From Planctomycetales bacterium (GTDB taxonomy: Bacteria > Planctomycetota > Planctomycetia > Pirellulales > Lacipirellulaceae), in assembly GCA_020427145.1 (NCBI GenBank), contig JAGQOU010000136.1, positions 1-64,000 on the forward strand: a DNA stretch of 64,000 bases, in the 5' to 3' direction. Shown piece after piece: positions 15,754-25,007 of this stretch; the first letter of the stretch is position 1; each line of letters begins with the position of its first letter. The position numbers and the translations under genes were made by a program. The notes under the pieces are model-generated. The model saw only the letters and a program-made list of their open reading frames with translations. It was not told the DNA's origin and did no database searches.

Positions 15754-17750
15754 GGCGTCGCGGTGAGAGTCTCGCTGTCGCTGATCAAGAGCACGCCGGA
15801 GCGCGGGGCGATCGTCACCGTTTGCGCTCCATCGGGCATTTGGACGGCATCCGGCGACGTGCCGACGACCAACCGCCACGACGCGCCGGGCGCCGCTGGC
15901 AGCGTCCAGGCGTATGGCTGGTCGCCCCGATTCAGCGCGACCAACGCGTGCTGCCCTTCGCCGTGCCGAAAAAAGCTGAAGAACTTGGCTTTGTCGTCCA
16001 CTTCGGCCACCTCGAACGAGCCGTGCCGCAGCACGGGCAGTTCGCGGCGGGCCTGGATCGCGGCCTGGTAGAAGTCGAACAGCTCGCGGTCGAACGCCAC
16101 GGGATCGGCGGAGCGCTCGCGTCCCAGGGGATCGCTCGCCTCGTCGTCGTACGTCAGGTCGGGCCACACCATTGGCTTGCGGTCGCACGGATCGTCGCCG
16201 CCCCACATGCCGGCTTCGTCGCCGTAGTACACCATCGGCGGGCCCACATACGTCATTTGCATGAGCACGACCAAACGCTGCAGCGCCCGCTCCTCGGCAT
16301 TGGGAGCCCGCACGGCGTAGTCGTCGTGGTAGCGGGGCGTGACCGCTTCGTCGAAGTCGAATCGATCCGCCCGCTTGTACGGCTCGTCCTGTGGGCGATT
16401 GACGATCATCGACGCGAGTCGGTCGGTGTCGTGCGAGTCCATCAGGTTTTGCAACGCGAACTGCTGGGCCGGCGGATACTCGCTGCGGCGCAATTGCAGT
16501 TCGCGGCCAAAGTCGTGCGGCGTGAGTCGTCCGTCGATCAGATAGCCTTTCACCGGAAATGAGAAGGCGTAGTAGTTCATCGTGGCCGAGAACCCGCACG
16601 ACGTCAGGAAATCGCGGGCGTCGTCCCACACCTCGGCCACCGTGTAGGCTGCGGGGTTGATTCCCCGAACCACCGCGTGCCAGTCCTGCCAAAACTTCGG
16701 CGGCACCTCGTTCGCCACGTCGAGCCGCCAGCCATCGATGCCATCGGCCGGGTCGCCGTCGCCGTTGGGATCCATCCAACGGCGGGTCACGTCCAGGATG
16801 TACGCCTTGGGGCCCGGGTGCAGGTCCGAGCCGCCCTCGGCGTCGGCGAATTCCGGCAAGGTGTCCACGCCCCACCAGCCCTTGTAGCGGAACTCGTTGT
16901 GGGGCGTTGCCGGGTCGTCGAAGTGTTGCACGATGTACCAGTCGCGGTACGGCGAATCCTGCTGCTGGTCGCGCAGGTTGGCAAAGGCGAAGAAGTCGCG
17001 ACCGGTGTGGTTGAACACGCCGTCGATGATTACCCGCATGCCGCGCTCGTGGGCGGCGGCGAGTAGCTCCAGAAACAGCTTGTCGGCGGCCGTCCACTGC
17101 CACGTGGCGGGATCGCTGGTTTCGGAGGCGATCAACTCCAAGTCGCCCGCCGGATCGGGGCCAAAGTAGGGCTCGATGTGATGCATCGACGCGGCGTCGT
17201 ACTTGTGCAGGCTGCGGGCGTAGAACAGGGGGTTGAAGTACAGCGCGTTGACGCCCAAGGTTTGCAGGTAATCGAGCTGGTCGATCACGCCCTGCAGGTC
17301 GCCGCCGTAGCGACGGTTGAACACCCCATTGTCGAAGTAGCTGGGGCCGGCCGCGGCCTCCCAGTCGGCGCGGGCGTACCAGTCGCCCGTCCAGGGACTG
17401 ATCGCCCACGTCTCGGGAACCAACTCGGGAAACTCCAGCGACCCATGCGTGGGGTCGTTCGCCGGGTCGCCGTTGCTAAACCGCTCGGGAAAGATTTGGT
17501 AGAACACCGCGTCAGCGGCCCACGCTGGCACGTTGGGCAGCGGTTCGGCGTCGGACCAAGCGACCGATGTGAACTGGTTGTCCACCGGAACTGCGGGATC
17601 AGCCGGCGTTCGCTCAGCCGCCTGGCCGGCTGTCGTCGGGTCGAGCGCCGCGGAGGGGATGCCGGCCTGCTCGCAACCGCCGGCCGCGACGACGCTCAGC
17701 AGTCCCCAGGCGAGGGCGCGGCTGATCAGATTGGTGCGAGGATCGATCAT
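15750..17750 (-). CDS. GH13 alpha-amylase/neopullulanase-type lipoprotein
   Basis: 666 residues. The start is the ATG at 17750, preceded by AAAGGA; the longer frame upstream only translates an R1 repeat. The signal ISRALAWGLLSVVAAGGC suggests a lipoprotein with Cys26. A GH13 barrel follows: YQIFPERFSNGDPANDP, LQTLGVNALYFNPLF, RVIIDGVFNHTGRDF, catalytic nucleophile Asp in GWRLDVANE (about residue 341), acid Glu in VAEVWDDAR (about 373) and MDSHDTDR (about 438). A C-terminal beta domain ends in a GVLLISD-type strand. It cleaves alpha-glucans at the cell surface, and the products are probably taken up by the translationally coupled transporter downstream. Confidence 0.92.
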   Translation of the reverse strand: MIDPRTNLISRALAWGLLSVVAAGGCEQAGIPSAALDPTTAGQAAERTPADPAVPVDNQFTSVAWSDAEPLPNVPAWAADAVFYQIFPERFSNGDPANDPTHGSLEFPELVPETWAISPWTGDWYARADWEAAAGPSYFDNGVFNRRYGGDLQGVIDQLDYLQTLGVNALYFNPLFYARSLHKYDAASMHHIEPYFGPDPAGDLELIASETSDPATWQWTAADKLFLELLAAAHERGMRVIIDGVFNHTGRDFFAFANLRDQQQDSPYRDWYIVQHFDDPATPHNEFRYKGWWGVDTLPEFADAEGGSDLHPGPKAYILDVTRRWMDPNGDGDPADGIDGWRLDVANEVPPKFWQDWHAVVRGINPAAYTVAEVWDDARDFLTSCGFSATMNYYAFSFPVKGYLIDGRLTPHDFGRELQLRRSEYPPAQQFALQNLMDSHDTDRLASMIVNRPQDEPYKRADRFDFDEAVTPRYHDDYAVRAPNAEERALQRLVVLMQMTYVGPPMVYYGDEAGMWGGDDPCDRKPMVWPDLTYDDEASDPLGRERSADPVAFDRELFDFYQAAIQARRELPVLRHGSFEVAEVDDKAKFFSFFRHGEGQHALVALNRGDQPYAWTLPAAPGASWRLVVGTSPDAVQMPDGAQTVTIAPRSGVLLISDSETLTATP

Positions 17751-17837
17751 TCCTTTGTTCCGTGAATTCGCTGCTGGCGCGACGCCGCGCGGCGACAAGT
17801 GGGTCGTGGAGATTGGCGATTGCCTGGGCAGTGCGCG

Positions 17838-17870
17838 GGGTGGCTGGAGACGACCAACGGGAGCCCCCAG
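17838..17870. repeat. R1 repeat, copy 4
   Basis: GGGTGGCTGGAGACGACC plus AACGGGAGCCCCCAG, one base different from copy 3. It lies in the 297-bp spacer upstream of the GH13 lipoprotein gene; nothing else was recognised in that spacer. Confidence 0.75.
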
Positions 17871-18047
17871 TGGCGTCGGACCGAGTTGTATCGCGATTGG
17901 GAGACGCCGCTGCGCTAAGTCTTCCCACGTCTCGTGCTGTCGTGCCGAAGTCAAACGGGGCGACCGCCGCTGCCCCCAGCGTGCGCGGCCGCCCCGTCAC
18001 CAGTACGGGCCGTCGTGAACAAATCGACGACCTGCGAAGTTTGTCGC

Positions 18048-19568
18048 TTACGCGCGACGCCGCGCGGCAGCGAGCAATCCCAGGGCCAACCCGGCGAGGG
18101 CGAGCGTCGCCGGCTCGGGGACGTTCGCAGCCGTGGCTATCGCTGCGGGGACAGTCAGGGAGACAAACTGATCGCCTGGGAAATCCAGCATGTTGACCCC
18201 AGCGAGATCGCCAGTGGGTGAATCCCCGCCAAAGCCGTTGCCACCTAAATTGCCGTCCAGAATGCCCGTTCCCGAGAATTGGTTCGAGGCATAGTTGTGG
18301 TTGCCATTGTTGACGAACGCGAAGATGCGAATGTCGCCGCCCGAGGCGGGAGAGCCGATCGCGCTGAGCGGGATCGAAAACTCCAGTCCGGTCGTCACGT
18401 CGGCAGGATTGCCCGCGTCGCGCGTGCCGCCATTGTCGTCGGTCGTCTCAATCGTGTAGGGATCGCTGCCGTTGACGCCGGCAATGTTGGAGTCGTCGTA
18501 GGCCAACTCCAGGCCAATCGTATTCTCCATGTCGCGGCGGTTGAGGGTGTTATCCGGATCGGCGGGATCAACTGGCAGCACAAAGGCCAATTCGCGAGCC
18601 AGCAGTTGGCCAGTCTCGCCGTCGGTGCCGGTGGTCGTCGCGTAGTTCTTGTCGATGAGTTGACCCTGGCTCAGTCCAGGCAGCGCCGGGCCCAACAGTT
18701 CGGCTGTCGACGGTCCGCCGTTGTAGGGGTTAAAGGCGTAATCGCCGAGTCCCGGGGATTTTCCAAAGTCGACCTGCCAATTGCCCACATCCACGCCGTC
18801 GACAAGTTGGTCGCCGTTGCTGTCGCCGTCGGCCTTGGTGGCGAAGGTGGTCACAGCGTCGAATTGGCCATAGCCGCGTTGCCATGCGAGAAAATCTTCG
18901 CCGTTGACGATCTTGTCGACGTTGAAGTCGGGACCAAACGGGCCGCGGAGCACGTTCGGCATCCCTTGCGGGCCGAGTTGCATCCCCAGGGCCTGCGAAG
19001 TTCCGCCCTGCAGGTCGGCGTAATGAGCGGTGAGGGCGTAGAAACCGACGCCATCGGCATAGCCAAGCGACGCCCCAGTGTTTTCACCGCCGCGGCTGAA
19101 GGTGAGGTAATAGTCGGCAGTGAATCCGGCGTCAAAGGTCAGGCCAGCCTGCCGCTGCAGGGCGCCGGTGCTGGGGTCAGGCAGGTTTACCCCGCCGCCT
19201 TGGGTGCAGCAGTATCCGTCGACCGCCGTGGGCAGGCCGGCGCCCAGCGAGTTGACGCCGCCCGCTTTGCTGTCGATGTAAACTTCGAATTTGTTGAAAT
19301 TCGCTTCCAAGTTGCCCGCAATTGTCACATACAGCCGACCGTTCGCCACCGTGGCGAAGATCTGATCAATCTCCGATCCTCCGCTGCCAACAATTGGGTC
19401 GGGGTTCGTGTTATTGCCGAACTGCGTGTTCGTGTTCTGCGTCGAGAGCGCCGCGCCGTAAGCGGCGTCGGCCGTGCCGTCGATCGTGATCTGGGCTGCC
19501 ACCGGGCTCGCCGCCAAGGCGATCGCCGCCAGCGTCACGATACTGGTCGCTATGCTGCTGAGTCTCAT
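18048..19568 (-). CDS. PEP-CTERM protein with a dockerin-like module inserted in its main domain
   Basis: 506 residues from the ATG at 19568, which has AGGAG ten bases upstream. The signal peptide is MRLSSIATSIVTLAAIALAA. The N-terminal half (TIDGTADAAYGAALSTQNTN, GRLYVTIAGNLEANFNKFEV, GLTFDAGFTADYYLTFSRGG) is clearly paralogous to the PEP-CTERM protein at 25008-26006. Unlike that protein, two dockerin-like repeats (DFNVDKIVNGEDFLAWQRG and GDSNGDQLVDGVDVGNWQ) interrupt the domain at nucleotides about 18775-18935. The shared domain then resumes (TTGLEFSIPLSAIGSP). The C-terminus is VPEP, a hydrophobic helix and RRRA, for sorting by an exosortase. It is probably a surface glycan-binding or scaffold protein of the alpha-glucan locus. 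Confidence 0.85.
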   Translation of the reverse strand: MRLSSIATSIVTLAAIALAASPVAAQITIDGTADAAYGAALSTQNTNTQFGNNTNPDPIVGSGGSEIDQIFATVANGRLYVTIAGNLEANFNKFEVYIDSKAGGVNSLGAGLPTAVDGYCCTQGGGVNLPDPSTGALQRQAGLTFDAGFTADYYLTFSRGGENTGASLGYADGVGFYALTAHYADLQGGTSQALGMQLGPQGMPNVLRGPFGPDFNVDKIVNGEDFLAWQRGYGQFDAVTTFATKADGDSNGDQLVDGVDVGNWQVDFGKSPGLGDYAFNPYNGGPSTAELLGPALPGLSQGQLIDKNYATTTGTDGETGQLLARELAFVLPVDPADPDNTLNRRDMENTIGLELAYDDSNIAGVNGSDPYTIETTDDNGGTRDAGNPADVTTGLEFSIPLSAIGSPASGGDIRIFAFVNNGNHNYASNQFSGTGILDGNLGGNGFGGDSPTGDLAGVNMLDFPGDQFVSLTVPAAIATAANVPEPATLALAGLALGLLAAARRRA

Positions 19569-19710
19569 CGAAAAGTCTCCTGAAGAATTCTGACCGAGCG
19601 ATTCGCTCTGATTCGCGATTGCGCCGTTGGTCGCCCCTCGAAATAGTCTCTTGCCTCTGGCTTCTACGTCACGCGACGCGCCGCCTGCAAACGTTGTGGC
19701 CCCATATGAT

Positions 19711-22700
19711 TCAATTCGTTTCCGGTCGCTTGCCGCCGGGCCTCCGTCCCAGCGGGCCGATGGCGTGGCGATGACGAGCCGCGATGACGCCCGCCGCGGC
19801 CAGCGCTGCCAACGCCACGGCGGTTGGCTCGGGAACCGTCGCCGCGGCCAAAACTGCGGCCGCCCCAATTGGCGCCTGTTGACCGAAGTCCGCCATCCAC
19901 GTTGCCAAGTCGTCGCCGTCGACGCTGCCGCCCAGGTCGGCGTCGCCCTGGTCAAATCGCACGCCGCCGCCATAGCCGCGTTGCCACGTCAGGAAGTCGC
20001 CGCCATCGACCGCGCGGCTCAAGTCGAAGTCGGCCCGACTGGTGCGCACGGCTTGGTCGACCAGTGTGGCGACGTCGCTCAGGCCGACAACGCCGTCGGC
20101 GTCGAGGTCCTTCGTCCAATCAGTTTGTCCGAACGCGGCGTATATCGCCGCGGCGTCGTCGCCGTCGGTTACGCTGTTGCCATCGACATTGCCGCGTCGC
20201 ACCAGCAGCGCGTCGTAGGCGTCGAGCGTGGCGGCGGGCGCCCCGGCGGCCACCAACTCATCGCCCAGGGCGAACAGGTCGACGTCCGTCACCAGCCCGT
20301 CCGCGTTCACGTCGGCCGCCGCGTGGAACTTGGCGTTCTGGCTGTACAGCACGTCTTCAAATGAGTTGTTGTTGAGCCCGACGAGGTCGTTGGTTTGCAG
20401 CAGGCCATTGCCGGTCAGGTCGCCGAACCCGGCGGCCAAGCCGATGGTCGGTCCAAACGGCGAGACGATTCCCGTGAATCGCTGCACGTTGAAATTGCCC
20501 GATTCTTCGAGCGTGACGATGGTCACGGCGTGGTTGCCGCCTTTGACGCCCGTGTAGCCGTACTTGAACGCATCGCGATCGTACTGACCGGCTTTGCCCT
20601 GTCCGGCGTTGACCATCGCCATGATTTCGGCCTCGGTCTTGCCAGCGGCCAGGTCAAGGAAAAAGTGCATCGAGTTGGCCGTGCCGTCGGTCGACTCGAC
20701 GATCAGGTCGCGATTCGCCTGGTTGTTAGGGCTGGAGGCGAACGGGTCGAAGCTTACCAGGGCCGCTTCGGGTTTCAGCCGGTCGATGTAGATCGTGCGG
20801 GTGAAGTCGGTGAACACGGCGGGGCCGCCATCGCCGCCGGTCGCGGCGTCGCGGTGGCGAAACGCGCGGACCGTCAGATAGTGGCGGCCCTCGGCCAACG
20901 CCGTGGCGTCGATGGTTTGGGCAAAGGCGCCGCTCCCCGAGCCGATGTTGGCTCCGCCGTCCCAGACGAAACCGGGCGAATTGACGTCGCCGAACTCCTC
21001 GAACCCGTAGGTCACGCTGTTGGGCGCGACGTGGTCGACCGCCGCGTTGCCGTTGAGGTCAATTCCGCCGTCGAACTTCAGCACGGCGTAATCGCCGTCG
21101 GCGTGGACGTCGCGCACGGGGCTCGATTCGCCGGCGGGAGCGGGCAGCGTGACGGGCGTCGTGGCGAGTTGCACCTGGAACGAGTCGCCCGTGATCACGT
21201 CGATGTCGGCCAGTCGCGCCGTGCCGTTGTTGGCGGCGCTGGGCGTGGCGCCGGGGATCGTCGACGCGATGTTGGTCAGCGAGACGGCCCCCTGCGGCGC
21301 GGCGACGCCGTAGATGACGTAGCCGCGGCCATGCCCCGCGTTGGCGGGAATGCTGATCGACGCCTGACCCGAGCCGTTGACCCGCACGGCTTCGGGAATC
21401 GTCCCGCCCGGGTCGACCGTGGGGTCGGCCGCGTTGCCGGTCAGTTCCACCAGCACCGTGCCGGGGGCGAAATCGGTTTGTACGGTGCGCGTCTCGACGA
21501 CCGAGTCGTTGCGGCTATTGAGCCCGACCACGGCCGAGTTGCTCCGCTCGTAGACGTACACGTTTGAGAACCCGTTCGGGTTGAACGCGTCGTCGAGCCA
21601 CCGTTCGCGAAAGTCGCCGCGGCCGTGCGAGTTGCGCAGTTCGACCAGTTTGGTAATCGTCTCGCCGTAGAAACCGCCCAGGGCGTCCGTCTTGCCGGGC
21701 TGGGGGAAGTTTCCGGGGTCGCCGAACTCCTCGGCCCGCGTGTACACCAGTGCGTTGCCGGGCATCATCAGCGTGTAGGCGTAGGCGACATTGGTCAGAA
21801 AGGCGCCCTGTTCGTCGTGGCTTTGCACGAACGAGACGCCCTGACTGCCGTTGCGCTGCCCGTCGTCGTTCAGGTCGATGCTGGCGTTTTTGATTGTGTG
21901 CCAGTTGTTCGTCTGCCCGTTGCCGCTGAGATTGTTTCGCAGGGCGTAGAACAAGTTGAAGTCGAGCACGTCGCGGTTGCCGCCGATGGAGCCCAGGTTG
22001 TTATTGTCGATGTCCTTGCGAATGAAGTCCTGGATGAACCCCGCGCTGTCGCCGCCGGTTTCGATGAATGAAAAGACGTGCTGCGGGCTGCCGTCCAGCA
22101 GTGGCTCGGTCTTGGCCAAGAACGCAGCTTGGTCAAAATAGTTGTCGAGCACCCAACGCGGAAAATGCCGGGCCGCGTCGAGTCGGAACCCGTCGACGTC
22201 GTACTCTTGGATGAACCAGCGCAGGTTGCGCATCAACAGTCCCGTGGCGTTCTCTACGACCGGGTCGCCAGCCAGCGGGTCGGCAGCGTTGAAATCGTAC
22301 AGCGTTACGTTTTGCCCCAACTTGGGGTTGAATACGGTCGTGCCCCCCTGGTCGATATCGGGGTAGAACCGAGCGTTGTTCGGATCGGGTTGGTTGTAGA
22401 CCGTGCCGGCGGGGATGTTGTTGGGATCGCCGACCGCGACTGGCTGGCGAATGAACTGGTGGTTCTTCTCCTGGGCAATGTCATTGAGCCCGGCCAGATG
22501 GCCGAGGATCTGATCGTCAGAGAGGGCGTCGATGAAAGGATTGTGAAAGTCGCCGTCGATGTCGCCCGGCAGGGTGAGCGCGAATCCCGGGTAGCCGCCG
22601 AGGCTCACGAAGTTGGCGTCGGTGCGATTGCCCACGCCGTTGTGGTTCCAGATCCAGTCGGGATTGACCAGCACGCTCGCGCTATGAGCCGATTGGACCA

Positions 22701-23037
22701 TCGCTTTGAAGCCGTCCGATGTACCGTAGTGTGTTTCGTGGCCGGGCCCGCCCAAATCGAAGCGATCGAACACGTCGTAGCCGACCGAGAACCCGCTGCC
22801 GGCGCGGGTCGGCGGGGGCACCCACAGACGGCCATAGCCAATGTTATGAATGTCAGCCATGCGGTCCTCAATCGTGGTCCACTTGGCCTCGAAGATCTGC
22901 AGGATCGCGGGGGCGGATGCATCTTCGCCGCGAGCCGACTGCGGGCAGACCCAACTCGTCGCCAGCCATAGCACGGCGAGCAGCGCCGTCGCAGGGCGCA
23001 GCACGACGGCAGGGCAAACTTGAGGACGAAGGTTCAT
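19711..23037 (-). CDS. Secreted GH13 alpha-amylase with dockerin-like repeats and PEP-CTERM
   Basis: 1108 residues. The signal peptide is near residues 10-35. The GH13 catalytic domain contains EDRMADIHNIGYGRLWVPPP, VDGFRLDAARHF with the nucleophile Asp (about residue 282), FIETGGDSAG with the probable acid Glu (about 325) and VQSHDEQG (about 407). A beta-sandwich region with LTNIASTIPGATPSA and YVIYGVAAPQG follows. Near the C-terminus there are several EF-hand-like dockerin repeats (DVNADGLVTDVDLFALGD, NVDGNSVTDGDDAAAIY, DLDADGVVGLSDVAT, AVDGGDFLTWQRG, DLGGSVDGDDLATW). It ends with VPEP, a hydrophobic helix and RHRH. It should depolymerise starch or related alpha-glucans outside the cell. 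It follows the lipoprotein gene in the leftward run. Confidence 0.9.
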   Translation of the reverse strand: MNLRPQVCPAVVLRPATALLAVLWLATSWVCPQSARGEDASAPAILQIFEAKWTTIEDRMADIHNIGYGRLWVPPPTRAGSGFSVGYDVFDRFDLGGPGHETHYGTSDGFKAMVQSAHSASVLVNPDWIWNHNGVGNRTDANFVSLGGYPGFALTLPGDIDGDFHNPFIDALSDDQILGHLAGLNDIAQEKNHQFIRQPVAVGDPNNIPAGTVYNQPDPNNARFYPDIDQGGTTVFNPKLGQNVTLYDFNAADPLAGDPVVENATGLLMRNLRWFIQEYDVDGFRLDAARHFPRWVLDNYFDQAAFLAKTEPLLDGSPQHVFSFIETGGDSAGFIQDFIRKDIDNNNLGSIGGNRDVLDFNLFYALRNNLSGNGQTNNWHTIKNASIDLNDDGQRNGSQGVSFVQSHDEQGAFLTNVAYAYTLMMPGNALVYTRAEEFGDPGNFPQPGKTDALGGFYGETITKLVELRNSHGRGDFRERWLDDAFNPNGFSNVYVYERSNSAVVGLNSRNDSVVETRTVQTDFAPGTVLVELTGNAADPTVDPGGTIPEAVRVNGSGQASISIPANAGHGRGYVIYGVAAPQGAVSLTNIASTIPGATPSAANNGTARLADIDVITGDSFQVQLATTPVTLPAPAGESSPVRDVHADGDYAVLKFDGGIDLNGNAAVDHVAPNSVTYGFEEFGDVNSPGFVWDGGANIGSGSGAFAQTIDATALAEGRHYLTVRAFRHRDAATGGDGGPAVFTDFTRTIYIDRLKPEAALVSFDPFASSPNNQANRDLIVESTDGTANSMHFFLDLAAGKTEAEIMAMVNAGQGKAGQYDRDAFKYGYTGVKGGNHAVTIVTLEESGNFNVQRFTGIVSPFGPTIGLAAGFGDLTGNGLLQTNDLVGLNNNSFEDVLYSQNAKFHAAADVNADGLVTDVDLFALGDELVAAGAPAATLDAYDALLVRRGNVDGNSVTDGDDAAAIYAAFGQTDWTKDLDADGVVGLSDVATLVDQAVRTSRADFDLSRAVDGGDFLTWQRGYGGGVRFDQGDADLGGSVDGDDLATWMADFGQQAPIGAAAVLAAATVPEPTAVALAALAAAGVIAARHRHAIGPLGRRPGGKRPETN

Positions 23038-23152
23038 GACGTGCAACAGCAAAATCAGTGGAGTCAATCGTGGCGGCGGCAACGGCGTCGGAGTCGGCCG
23101 CTGGCTGGGGGCCTCGCATGGATCGGTTTGTCAGCAGCGGGAGCGACTGCCG

Positions 23153-23617
23153 CTAACGCCGCCGTCGCGTGGGCTGCCAGCCTTCGGGGGGGGTGGTGTT
23201 GAGCTCAAGGTTGATTTCGTTGGACCCGGAGTCGACTTGGAATTTCAGCCGGGAGTACTCCGCCATGGCGTACCAGGGCGGAGTGAGAGCTTTGCCCGGC
23301 GCCGGCGGACCGCCCACCTGCGACCTCTCGGTCGCCGGCGGTTCGAGCGATACGACCGTCACGCTGTAGTCGCCGGAGGAAAGACCGCGCTCCTTGCCCG
23401 TATAGACGTCGTAGCGACCGTCGCTACTGATTTCAGCGTATGCCGTTGGTCCGCCGTCCGCGGGAAGAAACGCCACGGACCCGCTGCCCAGCGTCTCACC
23501 GTTGAGCGTCACCTCGCCGGTGACGACCGCATCGTACGGCCCGCCGCAACCGATCGTTGCGACCAGCGCTGCGCCTAAGACCAGCAAGGGAAAGCGGAAG
23601 TGTTTCTCGATATGCAC
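23153..23617 (-). CDS. Small lipoprotein with carboxypeptidase-regulatory-like fold
   Basis: 154 residues. The lipobox is LVATIGC (Cys24). The remainder is one beta-sandwich-like domain: VTGEVTLNGETLGSGSVAFL, then TAYAEISSDGRYDVYT and GLSSGDYSVTVVS, the transthyretin-like layout usual for planctomycete lipoproteins encoded directly after DUF1559 pseudopilins. It lies 47 bp downstream of the DUF1559 gene and is probably in the same operon. Role unknown; the constant pairing suggests an envelope partner of the pseudopilin. A similar lipoprotein gene (36878-37306) has the same position relative to the second DUF1559 gene. Confidence 0.82.
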   Translation of the reverse strand: MHIEKHFRFPLLVLGAALVATIGCGGPYDAVVTGEVTLNGETLGSGSVAFLPADGGPTAYAEISSDGRYDVYTGKERGLSSGDYSVTVVSLEPPATERSQVGGPPAPGKALTPPWYAMAEYSRLKFQVDSGSNEINLELNTTPPEGWQPTRRRR

Positions 23618-23664
23618 GCCAAGACTCCTTCGAAGTAACTCGCGGCGATTGGTCCGTCGTCAGG

Positions 23665-24753
23665 TTAGTTTCCCAGAGTCGCGATCTCGCCGCGGTCGCG
23701 CGTCGCCAAGCCTCGATAGATACGGGTATCAATTGATTCTTGAACGAAGTGCACCGAACCGTCGGCCATGACGAATTGAGCGCCGCCCGGGTGCAGACTC
23801 TTGTAACCGCGAGTCTTGTACCAGAAGCTTGTCTTCAGGGTGTTTTCGTCCACCCCGTGGACAAAGTAGTTGAGGGGCAGGCCGCACGTAGCCCAATCGC
23901 CGTCATAGTAGAACGCAGCCGAGTGATAGTCTTGCTCAACGACGCCTTCACCGATCATAAACGTGTTGCTCGTTCCGTCAGTGACGGTGCGCAAGGTGAT
24001 TGGCGCCGCGATGCTCATGCGCTGGAACAGACCGTTGTTTGAGGCGGTGTTGTGGACGTCGGGAGACCCGGTGCCCACATTCGTGCCGGAGTCCGGCACG
24101 GCCGGCGGGACGACGTTCGTGCTGCACGGAACCGAATCGGTTGACAGCAAGGTGTCGCCAACGCAGCCTTTGTAGCTGGTGGACGCTGTAAAGATCCCGC
24201 CCGCCCCGCCGTTATCCCAGTACCAGAGTTGGTCAGACGGCTTGGCCGACTCGTCGGAGGGGCAAGTGAGTACGGGCAGTTGCGTGCCGACAATGTTGCG
24301 CACCTCGATCGCGCCCAGGCCCAATCCTCGGGTTGGCTTCACGCCAAATCCCTTGTCCGCTTTGATTTGTGCGACGAGCTGATCGTACGCCGCCTGTTGC
24401 TCGAGTTGCGGAAGAACTTCCACGATCCATCCCTTGCCGTTCCAGCCGTAGGGCAGCGTGTCAGGGATGTTTTCCGGGGTGCTGCTGACGGCGCAGTCAA
24501 CTGTCCGCAGGTCCGAATGAAACCGCTCGGGCGTGCTGACCGGCAGCGACTTCTTTGTGTCGTTGTAGTTTAAACACGCCAATCCCAGGTTCTTCAGATT
24601 GTTCGAGCAGGTCATGCGCCGCGCCGCTTCGCGGGCGGCTTGCACGGCGGGTAGCAGCAGGGAGACTAGCACGCCGATGATGGCGATCACCACCAGCAGT
24701 TCCACTAAGGTGAATGCGCGGCGCTGGCCGGGGCAGCGGGGGGCTCGCGACAT
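23665..24753 (-). CDS. DUF1559 type II secretion/pilin-like pseudopilin
   Basis: 362 residues. The prepilin motif RRAFTLVELLVVIAIIGV begins at residue 11, with Ala instead of the usual Gly at -1, and runs into the long N-terminal helix LLLPAVQAAREAARR. The DUF1559 body follows, with CSNNLKNLGLACLNYND, TLPYGWNGKGWIVEVLPQ and the conserved C-terminal HPGGAQFVMADGSVHF signature. DUF1559 proteins are strongly expanded in planctomycetes and are thought to form surface filaments. It follows the PEP-CTERM gene at 25008-26006, with a GC-rich hairpin between them. Confidence 0.93.
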   Translation of the reverse strand: MSRAPRCPGQRRAFTLVELLVVIAIIGVLVSLLLPAVQAAREAARRMTCSNNLKNLGLACLNYNDTKKSLPVSTPERFHSDLRTVDCAVSSTPENIPDTLPYGWNGKGWIVEVLPQLEQQAAYDQLVAQIKADKGFGVKPTRGLGLGAIEVRNIVGTQLPVLTCPSDESAKPSDQLWYWDNGGAGGIFTASTSYKGCVGDTLLSTDSVPCSTNVVPPAVPDSGTNVGTGSPDVHNTASNNGLFQRMSIAAPITLRTVTDGTSNTFMIGEGVVEQDYHSAAFYYDGDWATCGLPLNYFVHGVDENTLKTSFWYKTRGYKSLHPGGAQFVMADGSVHFVQESIDTRIYRGLATRDRGEIATLGN

Positions 24754-24920
24754 GGCTTCGATTCCTCTTGAAAAGACTGCGTGCGTGGCGGTTGTCAGGC
24801 GAAGGACGAGGAATCGGCAAATCGCGCCGACCGGTGCGACCTTCGCGTGGCAATCGATACTCGGGTGATTGGGAATATTTCGTTGCGGCGGCCGCAGCCC
24901 CGCGGTGAATCGCCGTCCCG

Positions 24921-24950
24921 CAACCCGCGGCCGTGGAGGGCCGCGGGTTG
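24921..24950 (-). terminator. Strong hairpin between PEP-CTERM and DUF1559 genes
   Basis: CAACCCGCGGCC (24921-24932), loop GTGGAG, GGCCGCGGGTTG (24939-24950): a perfect 12-bp stem just downstream of the PEP-CTERM gene on the minus strand. No clear T-run follows, so it may act as an mRNA-stabilising or partial terminator hairpin. Confidence 0.55.
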
Positions 24951-25007
24951 GGGCGACGCTTTCTCAGGAAGATCACTGCACGACAAGCTCGTGCCAACTT
25001 GTGGTTG

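Noticed and set aside
13744-16071. 775-codon plus-strand open frame
   Set aside because: Antisense to the binding-protein/permease fusion. No family motifs, and composition is His/Arg/Gln-rich as expected for a shadow.
15754-17409. N-terminal extension of the binding-protein/permease frame to 1316 codons
   Set aside because: This part is a shadow of the GH13 lipoprotein gene. The ATG at 15753 with the ATGA overlap and lipoprotein signal is a far better start.
4-17870. R1 copies as a CRISPR array
   Set aside because: Only a few units, thousands of bases apart, in both orientations, with no regular spacers and no cas genes.
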